Source: a bacterium BMS3Bbin02
GTDB taxonomy: Bacteria > Actinomycetota > Acidimicrobiia > Spongiisociales > UBA5794
Reading direction: 5' to 3'
Assembly: GCA_002898115.1 (NCBI GenBank)
Contig: BDTL01000104.1
Coordinates: forward strand, 1-9,702
DNA: 9,702 nucleotides
In this document: positions 1-6,118 of the stretch, piece by piece
How the letters are laid out: each line of letters starts with the position of its first letter
Numbering within the stretch: the stretch's first letter is position 1
Translations under genes and position numbers: made by a program
The notes under the pieces: generated by a model
The model's input: only the letters and a program-made list of their open reading frames with translations
Databases searched by the model: none
Told to the model about the DNA's origin: nothing

Positions 1-193
1 GTGACTGGGAAGATGCAATGGGGGAGTAGATGACGTCGGTATCGGGGAGTGGCACGGGCGTCGGGCTTTCGGGTTGGGACGTGGCGGGCGGGGTGGGAGC
101 AGTCGTCGTTGCATCGACCGGGTTGCGGCCGGTGCTGGTTGAACATGCGCCGGCCACGACGATGAGGGACAGGATGGAGAACCGGAAACGCAT
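1..193 (-). CDS. Putative lipoprotein, N-terminal part (runs off the window)
   Basis: Reading the minus strand from an ATG at 193 gives an open frame to the window edge (64 codons). It starts MRFRFSILSLIVVAGAC: a short basic N-terminus, a hydrophobic core (about residues 5-15) and a Cys at residue 17 in a lipobox-like AGAC context, so a lipid-anchored secreted protein is likely. After the Cys comes a low-complexity Thr/Pro/Ser linker typical of actinobacterial lipoproteins. The mature domain lies outside the window, so the function is unknown. No Shine-Dalgarno precedes the ATG. A TACGAT -10-like box ends 6 bp upstream (200-205, minus strand), which would fit a leaderless transcript. The gene is divergent from the tRNA pair and shares its short promoter region. 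Confidence 0.7.
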   Translation of the reverse strand, partial: MRFRFSILSLIVVAGACSTSTGRNPVDATTTAPTPPATSQPESPTPVPLPDTDVIYSPIASSQS

Positions 194-199
194 GGGAGG

Positions 200-205
200 A
201 TCGTA
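200..205 (-). promoter_or_regulatory. Putative -10 box for a leaderless lipoprotein transcript
   Basis: TACGAT on the minus strand fits the actinobacterial TANNNT -10 pattern and ends 6 bp before the ATG at 193, so transcription could start at the start codon. I see no convincing -35 box. This is inference from spacing. Confidence 0.35.
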
Positions 206-218
206 GTGGGGTCTGAGG

Positions 219-247
219 TTGCCACTTCGCACGAGGGGGCGTATCCT
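219..247 (+). promoter_or_regulatory. Promoter of the tRNA-Gln/tRNA-Glu unit
   Basis: TTGCCA (219-224, five of six matches to TTGACA), a 17-bp spacer, then TATCCT (242-247). The expected start at about 254 lies just before the tRNA-Gln gene at 259. Both boxes and the spacing fit a housekeeping sigma promoter. Confidence 0.65.
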
Positions 248-258
248 TGCGCTTCCAT

Positions 259-330
259 TCGGAGGTGGTGTAATTGGTAACACGCCGGGTTCTGGTCCCG
301 TCATTGGGGGTTCGAGTCCTCCCCTCCGAG
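259..330 (+). tRNA. tRNA-Gln (anticodon CUG)
   Basis: Full cloverleaf read by eye: acceptor TCGGAGG (259-265) pairs with CCTCCGA (323-329). The D arm is closed by GTG/CAC (268-270, 281-283). The anticodon loop TTCTGGT (290-296) has CTG at 292-294. The T arm is GGGGG-TTCGAGT-CCTCC (306-322). The discriminator is G330 and no CCA is encoded. The first anticodon-stem pair (285/301) is a C-U mismatch while the other four pair, a mild oddity. It is read with tRNA-Glu from the promoter at 219-247. The G discriminator matters for the T-box-like element downstream. Confidence 0.9.
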
Positions 331-357
331 CAAGCGGCCTCCTTGTAGGTCGCTCCC

Positions 358-430
358 GGCCCCGTCGTCTAGAGGCCTAGGACGCCGCCCTCTCAAGGCG
401 GTAACGCCGGTTCAAATCCGGTCGGGGCTA
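358..430 (+). tRNA. tRNA-Glu (anticodon CUC)
   Basis: Acceptor GGCCCCG (358-364) pairs with CGGGGCT (423-429), closing with a G-U pair. The D arm is GTC/GAC with the usual TAGAGGCCTAG loop. The anticodon stem CCGCC/GGCGG (385-389, 397-401) carries CTC at 392-394. The T arm is GCCGG-TTCAAAT-CCGGT. The discriminator is A430 and CCA is not encoded. The spacer to tRNA-Gln is only 27 nt with no promoter, so the two are very likely one transcript. Confidence 0.93.
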
Positions 431-437
431 CGAGCAT

Positions 438-464
438 GGAACCCTCGTCTTGTGCGGGGGTTTC
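438..464 (+). terminator. Terminator-like hairpin after the tRNA pair
   Basis: GGAACCCTCG (438-447) pairs with CGGGGGTTTC (455-464) over 10 positions, two of them G-U, with a 7-nt loop. The U-rich tail is short. Its place 8 nt after tRNA-Glu suggests it ends the tRNA transcript. It could instead be the first helix of the structured leader that follows. Confidence 0.5.
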
Positions 465-500
465 TGCGCGTCTGGGAACCTCGCAGAGCTCGGTTCCTTG

Positions 501-523
501 GGAGTTTCGCTGCGCGAAACTCC
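501..523 (+). repeat. Perfect 10-bp hairpin, TGC loop
   Basis: GGAGTTTCGC (501-510) and GCGAAACTCC (514-523) are exact reverse complements around a 3-nt TGC loop. No T-run follows, so it is more likely a leader stem than a terminator. An alternative pairing, GGGAGT (500-505) with ACTCCC (542-547), would open it, which suggests a possible switch. Confidence 0.7.
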
Positions 524-605
524 TGGGCCGTAAGAACGGTGACTCCCTACGACTATGTCGCGTGTCGATGTCATGTCTCGCCCATCAGAGTTGGGTGGCA
601 CCGCG

Positions 606-645
606 GTCCAGCCCTGCTGGACGGCGGGAACGCCTGCGGCGTTCC
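606..645 (+). terminator. Tandem hairpins after the T-box core; possible terminator
   Basis: GTCCAGC-CCT-GCTGGAC (606-622) is directly followed by GGAACGCC-TGC-GGCGTTCC (627-645) and then TTTC. The second hairpin lies between convergent transcripts and could end transcription from the left. It is the best candidate for the expression platform of the T-box-like leader. On the minus strand no T-run follows it. Confidence 0.5.
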
Positions 646-674
646 TTTCGGACAGATAGCTGATGCCGTGTAAC

Positions 675-1940
675 TCAGTTCCTCTCGAACGACTCAGCAA
701 CGGCGATCATTTGCTCAAGGGAGGCATCGGATCGCATCATGGCCACGACGCCGGGTGCAACTTCCCATCTGAGTCCGCCTGTGCCGCCTCCCTCTCTCGC
801 GAACACTGCGACTGTGTCGCCCACCGTCGTGAATCTAAACCCATCAACACTGAACGCGGCGATCGTGTACGGGATGTACCCCTGCTGCAGCCAGACTTCC
901 CCATCCCAGACCTCTCCATCGACGTCTGATGTCTCCCAGCGGAGGACGACCTTTTGGACGACTTCGGCGATCACCGGCGCTGAATGCATCACTTCGATTC
1001 CGGTTGCGGACACGGGGAGTGTGACTTGCCCGGTGACCGCGTCGGCGGTCATCTGCTGTACAAGAGTCTCGAGCCTGGCGGTGTCGATGCCGGAGGCTTC
1101 GATCCACACCGGCAGACCGTCGATCACCCCGACCATATCGATCCGGCCGTTCGCTTCGTTACGTGCTCGGATCGTGAATCCGTTTCGTTCAACCAGCGTC
1201 CACGCGTCGGAGGGTGATCTGGTTGTGGGTAGCAGTTCTGCACCCGTTTCTGCAGAGAGCTCGGCCAATAGTTCCGCTGACGGCCTTCCAGGAAAGCACG
1301 CGAGTGAGCCGTCTGATGCGTTCTCGTAGCACACTAAAGGGTCGGTTGGTTCCCCCAATAGGAGCTCTGCAGGGGGTTCGTTGAGTTTCGCGGAGGGGGA
1401 TTCGACCCAGACTACGACGGCGGCATCGGCGGAGGACCGCTGACCGTCTACAAAGTTCATCGCGACCAAGGCCGGAGTGCGGCCACACGCTGGGCCGTAG
1501 CTCTGCACGATGGTTGTCTTCATCGGCATAGCGGGAAGGTAGCGGACTTCGGTAGGTATCTCGTTCCCCGTCAGAGTCGTTTTCGATCCAGGTGCGATGG
1601 GCGGGCATACCCAGCTAGCCCCCGGTGGGGGATCGACATCGGATGGAGCGGGAGGCCAAACCGGCCCAAGGTTCGCGGCCGTTGTCGTCGCGACGGTCGC
1701 CTCCTCAGCCGAGGGGGTGCCGACTCCACCGCCGCTGTTCACCAGGAAGGGGATGACCCCGATCGTCACGAGCACAGTCGCGGCTGCAGCGATAACAACC
1801 AGCCATCTCCGCGGTTGATTGCTGAGCGAAGGGTTCCGGCTGTCCACACGAAACGGCCTGTCGAAGTCAGGTGCCTCGGGCGCATCCAAGACAATCAACT
1901 CGAACGCGTCTCGAATCCCTTGAATATCGTTGCGGTTCAT
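675..1940 (-). CDS. Single-span membrane protein, probable sigma-factor partner
   Basis: This 421-residue protein starts at ATG 1938-1940, which overlaps the sigma factor stop (ATGA) and has GGGAGC just upstream; the longer frame to 2024 would run deep into the sigma gene. About 45 N-terminal residues are hydrophilic, one transmembrane helix follows (about 46-66, after an RR pair), then a Pro/Thr/Ala linker and a large extracytoplasmic part with several Cys and Trp. The topology and the coupling to an ECF sigma gene are what one expects of an anti-sigma factor or membrane sensor. However, I see no zinc-binding HxxxCxxC anti-sigma motif in the short cytoplasmic part, so the anti-sigma role is inferred from context. 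It ends head-on to the T-box-like region. Confidence 0.8.
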   Translation of the reverse strand: MNRNDIQGIRDAFELIVLDAPEAPDFDRPFRVDSRNPSLSNQPRRWLVVIAAAATVLVTIGVIPFLVNSGGGVGTPSAEEATVATTTAANLGPVWPPAPSDVDPPPGASWVCPPIAPGSKTTLTGNEIPTEVRYLPAMPMKTTIVQSYGPACGRTPALVAMNFVDGQRSSADAAVVVWVESPSAKLNEPPAELLLGEPTDPLVCYENASDGSLACFPGRPSAELLAELSAETGAELLPTTRSPSDAWTLVERNGFTIRARNEANGRIDMVGVIDGLPVWIEASGIDTARLETLVQQMTADAVTGQVTLPVSATGIEVMHSAPVIAEVVQKVVLRWETSDVDGEVWDGEVWLQQGYIPYTIAAFSVDGFRFTTVGDTVAVFAREGGGTGGLRWEVAPGVVAMMRSDASLEQMIAVAESFERN

Positions 1941-2401
1941 GTTTGCTCCCTGTCGAGACGGCGGTCCTTGGCTAGTCGCCGTCGTGCATCGAAGAGATGT
2001 CGCTTGACGGATCCCTGGGTACACCCCATCAGTTCGGCCGTTTCCGAGACTGAAAGGTCGACGAAGTAGACCAGATACGTAGCGGCTCTCTGGCGCGGAG
2101 GGAGATCACGAAGCGCATCGACTACCTCCGGCAGTGGATCGGGGGCGTGCTCGAGGCGCTCGTCACGAACCAGTTGTGGCCGTTGGCGTTGTCGCCACAC
2201 AGAGCGCGACTGGTTCAGCACTGCTCGGAATAGGTACGCTTCAGGATTGTCAAGCGACGCGAGACTCCGCCGACGTAGGACCTTCACCAACACTGTTGAC
2301 AACACGTCCTCGGCCTCGTCCGGCCCCACGAGCGCCGTTGCGTACCTCACGAGCTCGTCTCTGTGCTTGTTGTAGATGTTTGCATCGAAATCACTCTCCA
2401 T
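1937..2401 (-). CDS. ECF-type RNA polymerase sigma factor
   Basis: With the start at ATG 2399-2401 the product has 154 residues. Region 2 (about 10-75) contains the helix with PDEAEDVLSTVLVKVLRR and the NPEAYLFRAVLNQSR stretch. Region 4 (about 94-143) contains LRDLPPRQRAATYLVYFVDLS and the helix-turn-helix ELMGCTQGSVKRHLFDARRRL. There is no region 3, as usual for ECF factors. The frame stays open upstream to 2527 with other Met codons at 2464 and 2458, but those extensions are Arg-rich and unlike the family. AGGG lies very close to the chosen ATG, so the exact start is uncertain. The stop overlaps the next gene by ATGA, so the two are translationally coupled. It probably redirects RNA polymerase in response to the membrane partner. 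Confidence 0.88.
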   Translation of the reverse strand: MESDFDANIYNKHRDELVRYATALVGPDEAEDVLSTVLVKVLRRRSLASLDNPEAYLFRAVLNQSRSVWRQRQRPQLVRDERLEHAPDPLPEVVDALRDLPPRQRAATYLVYFVDLSVSETAELMGCTQGSVKRHLFDARRRLAKDRRLDREQT

Positions 2402-2484
2402 ACCCTGATCACGCTGGGCAGGCCGAAACGGTTGAGTGTGATTCCTTGAACGTGCCATGGACATCAATCGAACCAGATTCCTGA

Positions 2485-3063
2485 CACCCTTGCCACCTCG
2501 CCAACGTCTCCACCCTCGAGTGGGCACCTCTCGATGGTGCGCGTCGCAGCGACCTCATCGGAGGACTCGGCCTCCTGGGCGATGCGCTCGACACGGCATC
2601 CTCGGACCTCGATGTCCAAGAGCTGCGATCGCTGTCCAATGAGCTCGGTGCGGTTCCGGCGCTTCGGCGCCTTGCATCGGTTGCCCGGATTCTCGAACTC
2701 GACGACCTTGCTCAGCAGCTACTTGAGGGAGCGCGCGTCCCGAAGAGACCGATTCCAGCAGATCCTCGCCAACCTGATCCTCGGGATTGGGAGGATTCCG
2801 CAGCAGGCGTCATCTGGTCCACTCCTGCGCTCGATACGGTGCGAAGCCGCTAGCGCCGTGATCACACTTGGCGTATCACTCAGCAGGCGGATGCAGACGG
2901 CGTCGACCCCGGCACTCTTGCTCAACGCTTCGAACAACGTGTCGAGTCGTACAAACAGCGCTGGGAGAACGAGCTGGTGTCGTACATGACACCGGTTCCC
3001 GACATTGATCGAGTCGTGCGCGCAGTGAGGCCCAAGCGGCGCCAGGCCGGCTACCTGTGTTGA
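2485..3063 (+). pseudogene. Decayed gene of unknown function, no start and an internal amber stop
   Basis: One plus-strand frame reads as plausible protein from a TGA at 2482-2484 to a TGA at 3061-3063, broken only by TAG at 2851-2853. The upstream half has amphipathic, Leu/Asp/Glu-rich stretches such as RSDLIGGLGLLGDALD and LASVARILELDDLAQQLLEG. The downstream half gives AQRFEQRVESYKQRWENELV and a basic C-terminus ending RRQAGYLC. Codons have GC-rich third positions. There is no ATG, GTG or TTG before the amber codon in this frame, so the 5' end has been lost. The competing 2534-2989 frame is Ser/Arg-rich and looks like a shadow. I do not recognise the family. It most likely represents a gene remnant beside the sigma operon. 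Confidence 0.6.
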
Positions 3064-3089
3064 TTTCGGCTTCACCCCGGTTGTACAGT
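3060..3089 (+). promoter_or_regulatory. Putative promoter of the DinB-like gene
   Basis: TTGATT (3060-3065), 18-bp spacer, TACAGT (3084-3089). The first ATG follows 8 bp later, and no Shine-Dalgarno is visible, so the transcript may be leaderless. The -35 box overlaps the stop of the decayed gene. Confidence 0.4.
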
Positions 3090-3097
3090 CGGCTGCC

Positions 3098-3640
3098 ATG
3101 ATGTGGCAACCCCCGATGCTGGCGCTGTTCGAGCGGATCCAACGTGAGTTCCACGCCGTGATCGAGGGGATTGACCCGCTGCTACTCGACGAGCCACCAG
3201 CGCCGGGGGCCAACAGCATCGGCTGGCTTGCGTGGCACGTCACCCGGAGCCACGACCGCAATGTGTCCGAACTCCAAGGGCGGGAGCAGCTATGGATCCT
3301 TGAAGGGTGGCACACCAAGTTCTCGCGGGAACCGGATCCCGCCGAGACCGGATTCGGTCATACCCCCGATCAGGCAGCGGCGTTCCGAAGCCCCGAACCC
3401 GAGGTGGTCCTGGCGTACCACGACGCTGTGGTGGATATGATCAACCACTACCTGACGCACGCGCCCCCAGGTGATCTTGATCGAGAAGTCTTCAGCCCAA
3501 CCTTCGGGGACACGCGGACCGTCCAACGGCGGCTCGTCGGTGTGCTGACAGACGCACTCCAGCACCTCGGACAACTCGCCTACGCCAGAGGCATCCTTGA
3601 GGCATCCAGGGACGATTTCTCTGGACCAGAGTCCCGTTGA
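3098..3640 (+). CDS. DinB/DUF664-like four-helix-bundle protein
   Basis: The 180-residue product matches the usual size and pattern of the DinB/YfiT/DUF664 superfamily, whose members are metal-binding helical bundles; some are thiol-dependent transferases or isomerases. The recognisable parts are a first helix with H19, then NSIGWLAWHVTRSHDRNV (39-56) with H47 and H52, SELQGREQLW just after, and a final helix DALQHLGQLAYARG (152-165) with H156. H47 and H156 are good candidates for metal ligands; a third is not certain. Mycothiol-dependent enzymes of this fold are common in actinobacteria, but substrate and reaction cannot be read from the sequence. Two ATG codons are adjacent (3098 and 3101); either could be the start. 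It stands alone. Confidence 0.87.
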   Translation: MMWQPPMLALFERIQREFHAVIEGIDPLLLDEPPAPGANSIGWLAWHVTRSHDRNVSELQGREQLWILEGWHTKFSREPDPAETGFGHTPDQAAAFRSPEPEVVLAYHDAVVDMINHYLTHAPPGDLDREVFSPTFGDTRTVQRRLVGVLTDALQHLGQLAYARGILEASRDDFSGPESR

Positions 3641-3889
3641 ACCGCCGCGATCGACCACCAGGCGCAGTGTCTGCGCATTCACAGTGAGCGACTGCGAGAT
3701 TCTCGGGTTGCGCTTCTGTCTCGGGCAGCTACGGCGATGGCGTCGAGTTGGGTTGCAGCGCCTTCGTCGAGCGCGGTCGCCCGGTGTAATCGCGCTGTGT
3801 CATATCGAGCCGAGGTTGTGGTGTAGACGTGTCGGGTTCCCGACGGTGTCGTACCCCCTCCAGAGTCTTGCGGGTGAGCGCAGCATTGG
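3641..3889. other. Non-coding gap between convergent genes
   Basis: No convincing gene. Two short hairpins are visible: GCGCAG-TGT-CTGCGC (3662-3676) and GTCGGG-TT-CCCGAC (3831-3844). Neither has a T-run, but either could help end the convergent transcripts. Confidence 0.4.
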
Positions 3890-4285
3890 TTAGATGGGGC
3901 CACCGTCGCCTGGGTATACCCCGTCGACTACTTCACGTTCTGACCCTGTGACGGCCACGACCAACACATTTGCCCACTCGTGTAGCTCCTCTACCTTCTC
4001 CTGTGCGATGCGCTCAGCGGCCGCTGGGGCTAGGTCGAACGAGGTGTATATGCCGCGAAGGCGTTCGACATCTACGGTGATGTAACGCCCCTTGCGTTGG
4101 AAGGGCTGCAACGATTCCGGCGGAAACATCCGCCTCCAAGAAGGTAGTGCCTTCCACTCCTCTTGCATCGCCGCGTTGCGCTCGACCGGGATGTCGTTGA
4201 TGAGTACAGGATGGTCAATCTGTAGCTCGTCGTACGAAACATTTTCAGTCATCGAATCGAACGGTTGCAGATTGGGGGACAACAT
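3890..4285 (-). CDS. Hypothetical protein
   Basis: This 131-residue frame has ordinary protein composition and is the only credible reading here. I do not recognise it. It contains a Trp-rich stretch around EEWKALPSWRRMFPPESLQPF (about 41-61), then KGRYITVDVERLRGIYTSFDL, an Ala/Glu-rich helix (AAAERIAQEKVEELHEW) and an acidic Gly-rich tail ending YPGDGGPI. It has no signal peptide or membrane span, so it is probably cytoplasmic. The start is uncertain: ATG at 4283-4285 and ATG at 4250-4252 (residue 12) both lack a clear ribosome site. The second would give MTENVSYDEL and 120 residues. It is a single gene, divergent from the ArsR-type gene and separated from it by about 280 bp. Confidence 0.6.
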   Translation of the reverse strand: MLSPNLQPFDSMTENVSYDELQIDHPVLINDIPVERNAAMQEEWKALPSWRRMFPPESLQPFQRKGRYITVDVERLRGIYTSFDLAPAAAERIAQEKVEELHEWANVLVVAVTGSEREVVDGVYPGDGGPI

Positions 4286-4556
4286 TCAATTTGTGAAGGA
4301 TCCCCACCGCGGTGAGCGATCTTGCTGCCACCTTCGCCACACTCTCCCACGATCTGGCCCACGGCACAGGACTCGTATCGACTGGTGGACTTTCGGTACT
4401 CGGGGTAGGTTCGCTGTTCCCGTTGATCGCCCGTTGTCCGAATCTGACGTCCGAGCCCTGTCCGGATCGGCCAGGGCCTAGGCCGAGAACCGTTCGCCGT
4501 ATCCAACGTACGCCAAGACGTCGCGGTACTCGGAGATGCTGTTGCTATAGCCTGAA

Positions 4557-4575
4557 TGTTCAACTACCGTGAACA
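4557..4575 (+). promoter_or_regulatory. Candidate operator, inverted repeat over the regulator start
   Basis: TGTTCA (4557-4562), 7 bp, TGAACA (4570-4575): a perfect 6-bp inverted repeat whose right arm overlaps the GTG start at 4569. A TAGCCT -10-like box lies just upstream (4548-4553). Position and symmetry fit a site bound by the dimeric regulator encoded next, giving autoregulation of the operon. This is inference. Confidence 0.45.
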
Positions 4576-5201
4576 ATATGAACGAGATAGCTTCGCGAGG
4601 TCGTGTGGTCCAGAGTTCGCCTGCCGACGAATTCCAGATCACCGATCTGAAGACCCTCAGGGTGATGGCTCACCCCATTCGTCTCGAGCTGCTCGAACGA
4701 CTGGCGCGTTCCTCAACGGCTACCGAACTCGCCACGGACCTCGGGGTTCCGCGTACGCGGCTCTACCGGCACCTCCACGCTCTGGAGGAAGCCGGTCTCA
4801 TCGAGGTTGTCTCCACCAGGAGGGTGCGCGCGATCGTCGAGTCCGTGTATCAGGCAATCGCACGTTCGTTCGTGCCTGGCCCCGCACTCCTGACCAGCGG
4901 GTCGATGCAGGACATCGGCGAGGCGGTTCTCACCACCGTGTTCGACACGACGCGGGCGGACCTGAAGCGCCGCCTTGACTCGGGGCGGCTTAGTCTCGAT
5001 CAACGGGAAGCCGACCCCCGCACCTTCGCGCTGGGTCGTTTCGCCGCGTTTCTCAGTCTGGAGGAGGCCGCGTCCTTCGTTGAACGACTGGAATCCTTAG
5101 CGGCGGAAGTTGAAGTGAAGGATGACGGGCAATCCACGGGGGAGCAGATGTACACGATGCAGTTTGTGTTCTATCCAACCGGTGGCGATATCGTATGTTG
5201 A
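4569..5201 (+). CDS. ArsR/HTH_20-type winged-helix regulator
   Basis: The 210-residue protein has a winged helix at about 27-90: LKTLRVMAHPIRLELLERLA, then the helix-turn-helix ATELATDLGVPRTRLYRHLHALEEAGLIEVV and a wing (STRRVRAIVESVYQAIA). This is the pattern of ArsR-like HTH_20 regulators. There is no Cys metal site in the DNA-binding part; the only Cys is the last residue. The C-terminal 100 residues probably form a dimer or ligand domain ending EQMYTMQFVFYPT. Start options are GTG 4569 and ATG 4578; neither has a strong ribosome site, and the second would leave the inverted repeat at 4557-4575 upstream. It is followed 45 bp later by a CPBP protease gene, which it probably controls. Confidence 0.87.
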   Translation: MNNMNEIASRGRVVQSSPADEFQITDLKTLRVMAHPIRLELLERLARSSTATELATDLGVPRTRLYRHLHALEEAGLIEVVSTRRVRAIVESVYQAIARSFVPGPALLTSGSMQDIGEAVLTTVFDTTRADLKRRLDSGRLSLDQREADPRTFALGRFAAFLSLEEAASFVERLESLAAEVEVKDDGQSTGEQMYTMQFVFYPTGGDIVC

Positions 5202-5246
5202 TTCGTCGCCGCGGGAAGTCGATCCGAAGAGCGAGATACGCGCACG

Positions 5247-5930
5247 ATGCCGGATGAACTGATCCCGGCACTTGCCATCGTCGTGATAAGCGCGCTCCTG
5301 GCGCTGAGTGGCTGGCGTGGTGTCCCTGGCCTCGGCATCATTGGGTCGGTCGCCGTCATCACCTGGGTGGCGTGGTACGGCGGCAGCAGTCTTGCAGGCC
5401 TCGGATTCGTGGCACCGTCGAATCTGGCGCTCACGGTTACTCTCGGTGTGGTCATCGGCACGGCGATCCAGGTGTTGTCGGTCATGGTTATTGAGCCCCT
5501 TTCCGACCGGATTACTCGATCCTCCCACGACCACAGGATTGTCGAGGCGGTACGCGACAGTTGGTTGAGCTTGGTGCAGTGGTTATTGGTCGTCTGGCTG
5601 TTCGTCGCCCCCGTCGAAGAGGTCATCTTCCGAGGGTTCCTGCTGAAGCAGATCGCTGCACTGGCCTCCGGTGCCGTCGGCCCGGTGATCGCGGTCGCGA
5701 GTTCGTCGGCTATTTTCGGTCTCTCTCATCTTTACCAGGGGAAGAGTGGGGCGCTGAGCGCCGCGCTCATCGGATCCATGCTGGGGGTGCTCTTTGTGTG
5801 GGCGGGCTACAACTTGTGGCTGCCGATCATCGCACACGGCGTGATTGACACCGTAGGTCTCCTGCTTATCGCTACCGGTCGGTTGGAGCATCTCCAGCGA
5901 ATCGGACTCGGCCGCCTCCGGACCACCTGA
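5247..5930 (+). CDS. CPBP-family intramembrane metalloprotease
   Basis: The 227-residue, multispan protein has the three CPBP (Abi) signatures in order: EEVIFRG with E124, E125 and R129, FGLSH with F157 and H161, and HGVID with H197 and D201. These are the proposed metal-binding and catalytic residues of the Rce1-like intramembrane glutamic proteases. Hydrophobic segments lie at about 5-20, 29-45, 60-82, 108-122, 143-160, 170-188 and 198-210. Family members process membrane proteins, and some give self-immunity to bacteriocins; the substrate here is unknown. It lies in the same frame as the preceding regulator, 15 codons after its stop, with a weak AGAGCGAG ribosome site, so the two are very likely one transcript. 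The start at ATG 5247 fits the length of the family. Confidence 0.92.
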   Translation: MPDELIPALAIVVISALLALSGWRGVPGLGIIGSVAVITWVAWYGGSSLAGLGFVAPSNLALTVTLGVVIGTAIQVLSVMVIEPLSDRITRSSHDHRIVEAVRDSWLSLVQWLLVVWLFVAPVEEVIFRGFLLKQIAALASGAVGPVIAVASSSAIFGLSHLYQGKSGALSAALIGSMLGVLFVWAGYNLWLPIIAHGVIDTVGLLLIATGRLEHLQRIGLGRLRTT

Positions 5931-5952
5931 ACCGGCCTCGGGGGAACGTCGA

Positions 5953-5974
5953 AGGCTCCGCTCCTTGGGGGCCT
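5953..5974 (+). terminator. Weak terminator-like hairpin after the CPBP gene
   Basis: AGGCTCC (5953-5959) pairs with GGGGCCT (5968-5974), one G-U pair, 8-nt loop, followed by GTTCC. It sits 23 bp after the stop. The T-run is poor, so the call is tentative. Confidence 0.3.
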
Positions 5975-6086
5975 GTTCCTGTGGCGATCCGACGTCGGCG
6001 GCGGACAGCTTCTTTGCATCGCCGCCAGGCAACGACGCCGACAGGGTTAGCCGAGGAGACGTTGGAAGGAGAACCTCCTTGGGGCG

Positions 6087-6114
6087 TTGACGTACTCGGC
6101 GGGTCATATACGAT
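6087..6114 (+). promoter_or_regulatory. Promoter of the lipoprotein gene
   Basis: TTGACG (6087-6092), 16-bp spacer, TACGAT (6109-6114). This is the best -35/-10 pair in the window. The -10 box lies inside the interrupted palindrome CATAT-N7-ATATG (6105-6121), a possible operator. A separate hairpin, AAGGAG-AAC-CTCCTT, lies just upstream at 6066-6080. Confidence 0.6.
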
Positions 6115-6118
6115 ACAT

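Larger units (their letters stand above)
465..650 (+). promoter_or_regulatory. T-box-like leader RNA with no sense gene downstream
   Basis: The stretch 593-606 reads GGGTGGCACCGCGG, an exact match to the T-box core GGGUGGNACCGCGG. In T-box RNAs this core forms the antiterminator (or anti-sequestrator) bulge whose UGGN pairs with the NCCA end of an uncharged tRNA. Here UGGC (596-599) would pair with a tRNA of discriminator G, as tRNA-Gln at 259 has and tRNA-Glu does not. Upstream are a 10-bp hairpin (501-523) and small hairpins at 530-541 and 550-560, in the places where leader stems occur. Downstream are hairpins 606-622 and 627-645, the second followed by TTT. I could not assign a specifier codon, and I do not see the usual CCCAAC-type strand that would close the antiterminator. 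It may be decayed. No sense gene follows before the convergent gene ending at 675. Confidence 0.5.

Noticed and set aside
259..430. tRNA genes as an integration site for a mobile element
   Set aside because: I saw no second copy of either tRNA 3' end in the window and no integrase gene.
663..929. Plus-strand frame starting just after the T-box-like region
   Set aside because: It would be the natural sense target of the T-box, but it lies antisense over the well-supported membrane-protein gene and has shadow-like composition (His/Arg/Ser/Pro).
2534..2989. 151-codon plus-strand frame
   Set aside because: Ser/Arg-rich composition. The neighbouring frame with no start (2485-3063) is much more protein-like, so this is a shadow of the decayed gene.
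4480..4572. Minus-strand mini-frame ending YRDVLAYVGYGERFSA
   Set aside because: The residues look protein-like, but it is short, has only a TTG start, and overlaps the start of the regulator. Not enough to call.
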